From contig JACFNM010000166.1 in the NCBI GenBank assembly GCA_019454915.1, positions 1-8,925 on the forward strand: a stretch of DNA of 8,925 nt, in the 5' to 3' direction. The translations under genes and the position numbers were made by a program. The notes beneath the pieces were generated by a model. It did no database searches. It saw only the letters and a list, made by a program, of their open reading frames with translations, and was not told the DNA's origin. The DNA comes from Chitinophagaceae bacterium. GTDB lineage: Bacteria; Bacteroidota; Bacteroidia; Chitinophagales; Chitinophagaceae. Shown here piece by piece: positions 5,169 through 8,925 of the stretch (its first letter is position 1; the number at the start of each line of letters is the position of its first letter).

Positions 5169-7514
5169 ATGAATCAAAGCAAAAAGGGTTTCCATTTTCC
5201 CCCGTTGTTATCCAGAGGAGCTTTTAATTGTGTTGCGCTTATAATAGCTCTCTTTATTTTCAGCCCACAGATAGCATGGGCGCAGTATCAAAAAACGCAG
5301 AAAGCCGTAACGGCCAATATAGGTTCCAATATTGGTGGGTATTATGAGTCATTGCCGACAGATTATAGTAGTAATCCCAGTAAGAAATACCCGTTACTGA
5401 TATTTCTCCATGGGGTTGGAGAACTGGGCAATGGAACCACCCAAATATCTCTTGTATTAAAAAATGCTATACCGAAATTACTAAATGCCGGTACTTTCCC
5501 GGCCTCATTTACAGTTGGCGGAGAGCAGTTTTCCTTCATAGTGATATCGCCACAGTTTAAATCGAGTTCCGGGATACCGGATGCAATTGGCGCTTTGATT
5601 GACTATTGTAAACAAAAGTACAGAGTGGATGACTCCCGAATCTATTTGACGGGGCTAAGTATGGGAGGAAAAACCGCTTGGTCTTTTTCAGCCGGTACGA
5701 AAGCGAGGGCAGAAATGGTGGCGGCCATAGTTCCCGTGTGTTCCGGAGCAGAAAGCAAAGGAGAACAAATAGCAAATGTTACTAACGCTCATTTGCCGAT
5801 GTGGTTTTTGAATAACTCAGGAGATCCTTATATTTCGGCCACCAAGGCTCAGCAATTGGTGAATTCGATCAATGCGATTATGACCGCGCCTAAAGCTAAG
5901 ATTACTATTCATCAGCAAAGTGGCCATGATGCCTGGACTAAATCGTATGATCCGAATTTCAGAGAAAGCGGGATGAATGTTTACGAATGGATGCTGTCCT
6001 ATAAAAGAGGTGGATCAGGAAGTACACCGCCGCCTCCAACTGTTCTTCCGAAAGCTGTAACGGGCTGGGATCAGACGATAACGCTTCCAACGAACAGTGC
6101 TGTGTTAGACGGCAGCGGTTCTACCTATACAACGGGAAGTACCTTCCTTTGGGAAAAGACCGACGGTCCTGCGGGTGGCACGATAGTTAGTGCGGCATCA
6201 TTAAAGACCAATGTCACGGGTCTGACTGTAGGAGACCATCGTTTCCAGTTGACGATAACCGATAAGTCGGGAAATGTTTCAACGGCTGCAACGCATATTA
6301 TCGTGAAATCAGGAGCAGTTCTTCCAAAAGCTGTAACGGGCTGGGATCAGACGATAACGCTTCCAACGAACAGTGCTGTGTTAGACGGCAGCGGTTCTAC
6401 CTATACAACGGGAAGTACCTTCCTTTGGGAAAAGACCGACGGTCCTGCGGGTGGCACGATAGTTAGTGCGGCATCATTAAAGACCAATGTCACGGGTCTG
6501 ACTGTAGGAGACCATCGTTTCCAGTTGACGATAACCGATAAGTCGGGAAATGTTTCAACGGCTGCAACGCATATTATCGTGAAATCAGGAGCAGTTCTTC
6601 CAAAAGCTGTAACGGGCTGGGATCAGACGATTATGCTACCAACAAACAGCGCTGTATTAGATGGTAGTAAGTCAACTTACCCGACAGGCAGCACGTTTCT
6701 GTGGCGAAAGACGAATGGTCCGTCGGGGGGCACGATAGTCAGCCCGACATCACTAAAGACGAATGTTACGGATTTGACAGTAGGAGACCATCGTTTTGAG
6801 TTGAAGATTACTGATAAGTCAGGGAACATATCAACCGCCGCGACCCATATTATTGTGGATGCTGCTTCAAAGAACAGTGGACAGCCACCCCTGCACTCCG
6901 ATGCAGGCCCTGATCAGACGATTACTTTACCCGTATCCTCTGTCAAAATCAATGGTTCGGCGAATTCTACCGCACCCGAGGGTAGCAAGCACATATGGAA
7001 GCAATCTGCCGGTCCAGTGACTGCAAATATCTTATATCCATGGAGTATAGGTACGGATGTGACCGGTTTAACGGTTGCCGGCGTGTATAAGTTCGATCTT
7101 GTGATTACTGGTCCCACCGGTGAGGTAGCTACATCTACTGTGGCGATAACAGTAAAATCGGCTCTCTCTGGTAGAACGATGGAAATTTCAGCGGATAATT
7201 CTTCTGCTGAAGATCAGATAGCGTTATTGCCGTCCCCGGGCTTAAATATATCAACTTCTTTGGAAGTGAAAGTTTATCCCAATCCTGTGCGTAATGAGAT
7301 GAATCTGACGATCGACGGAGTGGCCAAAGGGAAAACCAGAATATTGATTTATGATTTGAAGGGACAATTGATATTTCAGCAGGAGTTCGACAAGAGTGCT
7401 TCAGGTCAATATAATAAGGTTTTCGATGTGTCGAAATTATCTTCGGGAACCTACGTTTGTAGGATTATCATTGATGGTAAATATTCAAAGTCTACCAGAT
7501 TGTTAAAACTTTAA
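5169..7514 (+). CDS. Secreted alpha/beta-hydrolase (esterase-like) with four PKD-type repeats and T9SS sorting domain
   Basis: A 781-residue exported protein. Residues 1-39 are a long signal peptide ending IAWAQ. The alpha/beta-hydrolase domain (about 45-280) resembles COG4099/PHB-depolymerase-like esterases: oxyanion region FLHGVGE (79-85), nucleophile elbow GLSMGG with Ser164, likely acid Asp219 (NNSGDP) and His253 (SGHDAW). A linker GSGSTPPPPT follows. Three PKD-type repeats of 92 residues begin at 292, 384 and 476 (each VLPKAVTGWDQT); repeats 1 and 2 are identical in protein. A fourth, divergent one is near 577-664 (DAGPDQTITLP). The end (about 700-781: VKVYPNPV, ILIYDLKGQL, LSSGTYVCRI, TRLLKL) is a type A T9SS sorting domain. 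The protein should cross the outer membrane and be surface-attached or released. Substrate is unknown; carbohydrate-ester or polyester cleavage is inference. A strong terminator follows. Confidence 0.92.
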   Translation: MNQSKKGFHFPPLLSRGAFNCVALIIALFIFSPQIAWAQYQKTQKAVTANIGSNIGGYYESLPTDYSSNPSKKYPLLIFLHGVGELGNGTTQISLVLKNAIPKLLNAGTFPASFTVGGEQFSFIVISPQFKSSSGIPDAIGALIDYCKQKYRVDDSRIYLTGLSMGGKTAWSFSAGTKARAEMVAAIVPVCSGAESKGEQIANVTNAHLPMWFLNNSGDPYISATKAQQLVNSINAIMTAPKAKITIHQQSGHDAWTKSYDPNFRESGMNVYEWMLSYKRGGSGSTPPPPTVLPKAVTGWDQTITLPTNSAVLDGSGSTYTTGSTFLWEKTDGPAGGTIVSAASLKTNVTGLTVGDHRFQLTITDKSGNVSTAATHIIVKSGAVLPKAVTGWDQTITLPTNSAVLDGSGSTYTTGSTFLWEKTDGPAGGTIVSAASLKTNVTGLTVGDHRFQLTITDKSGNVSTAATHIIVKSGAVLPKAVTGWDQTIMLPTNSAVLDGSKSTYPTGSTFLWRKTNGPSGGTIVSPTSLKTNVTDLTVGDHRFELKITDKSGNISTAATHIIVDAASKNSGQPPLHSDAGPDQTITLPVSSVKINGSANSTAPEGSKHIWKQSAGPVTANILYPWSIGTDVTGLTVAGVYKFDLVITGPTGEVATSTVAITVKSALSGRTMEISADNSSAEDQIALLPSPGLNISTSLEVKVYPNPVRNEMNLTIDGVAKGKTRILIYDLKGQLIFQQEFDKSASGQYNKVFDVSKLSSGTYVCRIIIDGKYSKSTRLLKL
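6051..6602 (+). repeat. Perfect 276-bp tandem duplication encoding PKD repeats
   Basis: Bases 6051-6326 and 6327-6602 are identical, 92 codons per unit, so the frame is kept. Identity at a lag of 276 continues to 6355 against 6631, then the third repeat diverges, including at silent sites. The only difference between the first two PKD-coding units, counted from their VLPKAV starts at 6042 and 6318, is CCG at 6048-6050 against CCA at 6324-6326. Exact silent-site identity means a recent duplication or gene conversion. Confidence 0.97.
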
Positions 7515-7555
7515 ACTATTCAATCAATAATAAGGTTGAGATGTTCAACCGATAT

Positions 7556-7594
7556 AAAACACAGCCCCAAGTAAATTTTGGGGCTGTGTTTTTT
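7556..7594 (+). terminator. Strong Rho-independent terminator after the first hydrolase gene
   Basis: AAAACACAGCCCCAA (7556-7570) pairs perfectly over 15 bp with TTGGGGCTGTGTTTT (7578-7592) across a 7-base loop, and the T-run continues to 7594. It begins 41 bases after the stop of the hydrolase gene. The A-run on the left side means it may also stop minus-strand transcripts, such as any from the transposase relic. Confidence 0.9.
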
Positions 7595-8092
7595 GGGTGT
7601 GCCGTGCATGGTTTTGCGTATGCTGGCCGGTTGTTTAATGTGGGATGCACCATAGTGGATGGCCATTTGTGCTATTCGCCTGTTCTTTTGTTACGCTTGG
7701 CTGCCGCTATATCAACACTATAAACACCGGCAACAGGCAGTTGTGCATGCCAGTGTACAAGTCTGAGCCAACCCAAAGCTTGCGGGTAGTTCTGCTACGG
7801 ATCAATAAATGGTGTTTGTCATCGGGTATTGTGGCAAATTGTTCATATATGTCTCTCTCTCTATCTTGAGCAAAGGTCATGCTATTAGCCCGGGACAGTT
7901 AGAGGTTTCTAATACCTCTATCCATTTATGGGATTCTTTTTCTTCAATGGGTTGAGCCTTATAATTTCTTTTAAACCGAATTACTGGTATACTTTTCAAC
8001 TGAAATAAACACGCTGCTTTTTTTGCTGCCAGATCGTGGGAGTCGGTATATTTCAGAATATCCACCCCCAAAACTTTCGATAGAATTAAAGA
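7595..8092 (-). pseudogene. Decayed IS4-family (Tn5/IS50-like) transposase remnant
   Basis: The minus strand encodes pieces of one transposase in successive frames. Piece 1 (down to 7877) contains KAQPIEEKESHKWIEVLETS, matching the EKESGKW region of Tn5 transposase. Piece 2 (about 7892-7708) reads MTFAQDRERDIYEQF then KHHLLIRSRTTRKL, matching the DREADI...VVRSK region that holds the second catalytic Asp. Piece 3 (about 7743-7672) reads QLPVAGVYSVDIAAAKRNK and piece 4 (about 7678-7595) RIAQMAIHYGASHIKQPAS, matching the Q-PE-GGYQISI and following beta-strand region. At least three frameshifts or small indels separate them. The N-terminal part with the first Asp and the C-terminal part with the catalytic Glu are missing, and no terminal inverted repeats or target duplication were found. 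The element is dead. Plus-strand ORFs here are antisense noise. Confidence 0.85.
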
Positions 8093-8142
8093 AGATTAGG
8101 GGCTATTCATTTATAAAGTATTCGAGTTGCGGTTGTAAAAGC

Positions 8143-8298
8143 TAACCAGAATTACTGTTTGGTAATAATCGCTGGAATGACATAATTAGCCCGCTTAAAT
8201 TACCGAATTATTATACGGACAGGCTGGCAGTGACGTTTAATGATGAGTTTGGAATTAATCCGTATTTCTTTAATAATCCAAATACCCTAGGAAAATGA
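8143..8298 (+). pseudogene. 3' remnant of an unidentified protein-coding gene
   Basis: An open frame between TAA at 8143-8145 and TGA at 8296-8298, with no ATG, encodes 50 residues: PELLFGNNRWNDIISPLKLP, then NYYTDRLAVTFNDEFG, then INPYFFNNPNTLGK. The composition (aromatic and Asn-rich) looks protein-like and resembles the end of a secreted or outer-membrane protein, but I cannot name a family. It lies directly beside the transposase relic and its stop overlaps the start of the second hydrolase by ATGA, the usual arrangement of neighbouring genes in an operon. The likely reading is that an upstream gene in the second hydrolase's operon lost its 5' part through IS-associated deletion. It could be chance, as the frame is short. 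Confidence 0.4.
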
Positions 8299-8925
8299 AA
8301 ACAGTTACGAAAGCCCATATATGGGAAAGAGGGTGCTGTGCCTTATTCCTGTATATAATTCTTTGCCCATTATTTTCGGGGGCGCAGGTCCAGACTCAAA
8401 AAGCCATTCCAAATATTGCTATCAGCGAGAATATTAATGGATATTACGAATCATTACCTGTGGATTATTCTTCAAACCCTTCGAAGAAATATCCGTTACT
8501 AATATTTATGCATGGTAATGGAGAGAGGGGCGATGGTTCTGCCGCACAACTACCTCGTGTGCTTGTCAACGGCCCGCCCAAGTTGATCAATCAGGGTAAA
8601 TTCCCTCCTTTTATTAATATAGGTGGTGAAAATTTTTCTTTTATTGTAATTAGCCCCCAATCGAAAGAATCCTCTACGAACCCAAAGAATATTGCCAATC
8701 TGATTCAATATTGTATCAGTAACTATAGGGTTGATGAGGACAGAATTTATCTCACAGGATTAAGCCTGGGCGGTTATATGAGTTGGAGATATGCGGAATC
8801 TTCCAAGGCAAATGCGAGTCGTTTGGCGGGATTACTGCTTGTTTGTGGCGGAGTGGTCCCGCGTCCTGGATTGGCGTGTAATGTGGCTTCTGCTGATGTT
8901 GCGTTTTGGGCAACTAACAATTCGG
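8295..8925 (+). CDS. Secreted alpha/beta-hydrolase (esterase-like), paralogue of the 5169 gene, cut by right edge
   Basis: The frame is open from the ATG at 8295 to the end of the window (210 codons). Residues 1-31 are a signal peptide (ILCPLFSGAQ). The mature part aligns closely with the first hydrolase from its beginning: GYYESLPVDYSSNPSKKYPL against GYYESLPTDYSSNPSKKYPL, then IFMHGNGERGDG, FSFIVISPQSK, YRVDEDRIYLTGLSLGGY with nucleophile Ser157, and VAFWATNNS at the edge, just before the expected Asp. The acid and His, and any PKD or T9SS domains, lie outside the window. The start is set by the signal peptide and lies in an ATGA overlap with the preceding truncated ORF, suggesting former translational coupling. 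It is likely exported and may share or divide a substrate with its neighbour; the substrate is unknown. Confidence 0.9.
   Translation, partial: MKTVTKAHIWERGCCALFLYIILCPLFSGAQVQTQKAIPNIAISENINGYYESLPVDYSSNPSKKYPLLIFMHGNGERGDGSAAQLPRVLVNGPPKLINQGKFPPFINIGGENFSFIVISPQSKESSTNPKNIANLIQYCISNYRVDEDRIYLTGLSLGGYMSWRYAESSKANASRLAGLLLVCGGVVPRPGLACNVASADVAFWATNNS

Noticed and set aside
6042..6602. Tandem repeats as a CRISPR array or minisatellite
   Set aside because: The units are 276 bp, contiguous without spacers, and in frame within a protein as PKD-type domains.
7541..7869. Two short plus-strand open frames after the first hydrolase
   Set aside because: The first begins before and runs through the terminator hairpin, and both are antisense to recognisable transposase pieces.

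Overview
The window looks like chromosomal DNA of a Bacteroidota member, most plausibly a Chitinophagaceae-type soil or aquatic bacterium (genus not determinable). The grounds are: a type IX secretion (T9SS) sorting domain at the C terminus of a large secreted protein, Bacteroidota-style -7 elements (TAnnTTTG) before two minus-strand genes, weak or absent Shine-Dalgarno sequences, low-to-moderate GC, and several lipoprotein or periplasmic genes typical of the group.

Left part (1-1478, minus strand). Reading leftwards there is a YwqK/MORN-like repeat protein (825-1478), a small DUF4878-like lipoprotein (340-771), and the start of a family I inorganic pyrophosphatase that runs off the left edge (1-246). 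Centre-left (1642-3661, plus strand): a CAP/SCP-domain lipoprotein, then an orphan Mur ligase of the MurC/Mpl type. A family 2 glycosyltransferase-like gene (3670-4590, minus) converges on the Mur ligase with only 8 bases between them; its nucleotide/metal-binding half is visibly degenerate. Bases 4591-5168 hold no convincing long gene, but contain a possible promoter, a 38-codon ORF and a hairpin with a T-run in the correct order for a small transcription unit.

Right part (5169-8925, plus strand). This part holds two related secreted alpha/beta-hydrolases (esterase-like). The first is complete (781 aa): signal peptide, hydrolase domain, four PKD-type repeats and a T9SS type A sorting domain. 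Two of the PKD repeats come from a perfect 276-bp tandem duplication. A strong 15-bp-stem terminator follows it. Next is a decayed IS4-family (Tn5/IS50-like) transposase relic on the minus strand, readable only by switching frames, then the 3' end of a truncated ORF that overlaps the start of the second hydrolase by ATGA. The second hydrolase is cut by the window edge. The likely history is duplication of an exported hydrolase gene with IS-associated damage between the copies.

I see no CRISPR array, tRNA, rRNA or phage module. No wholly new system is evident. The features most worth a second look are the hydrolase array with its expanding PKD repeat, the glycosyltransferase that has lost expected aspartates, and the possible small transcription unit at 4737-4968.
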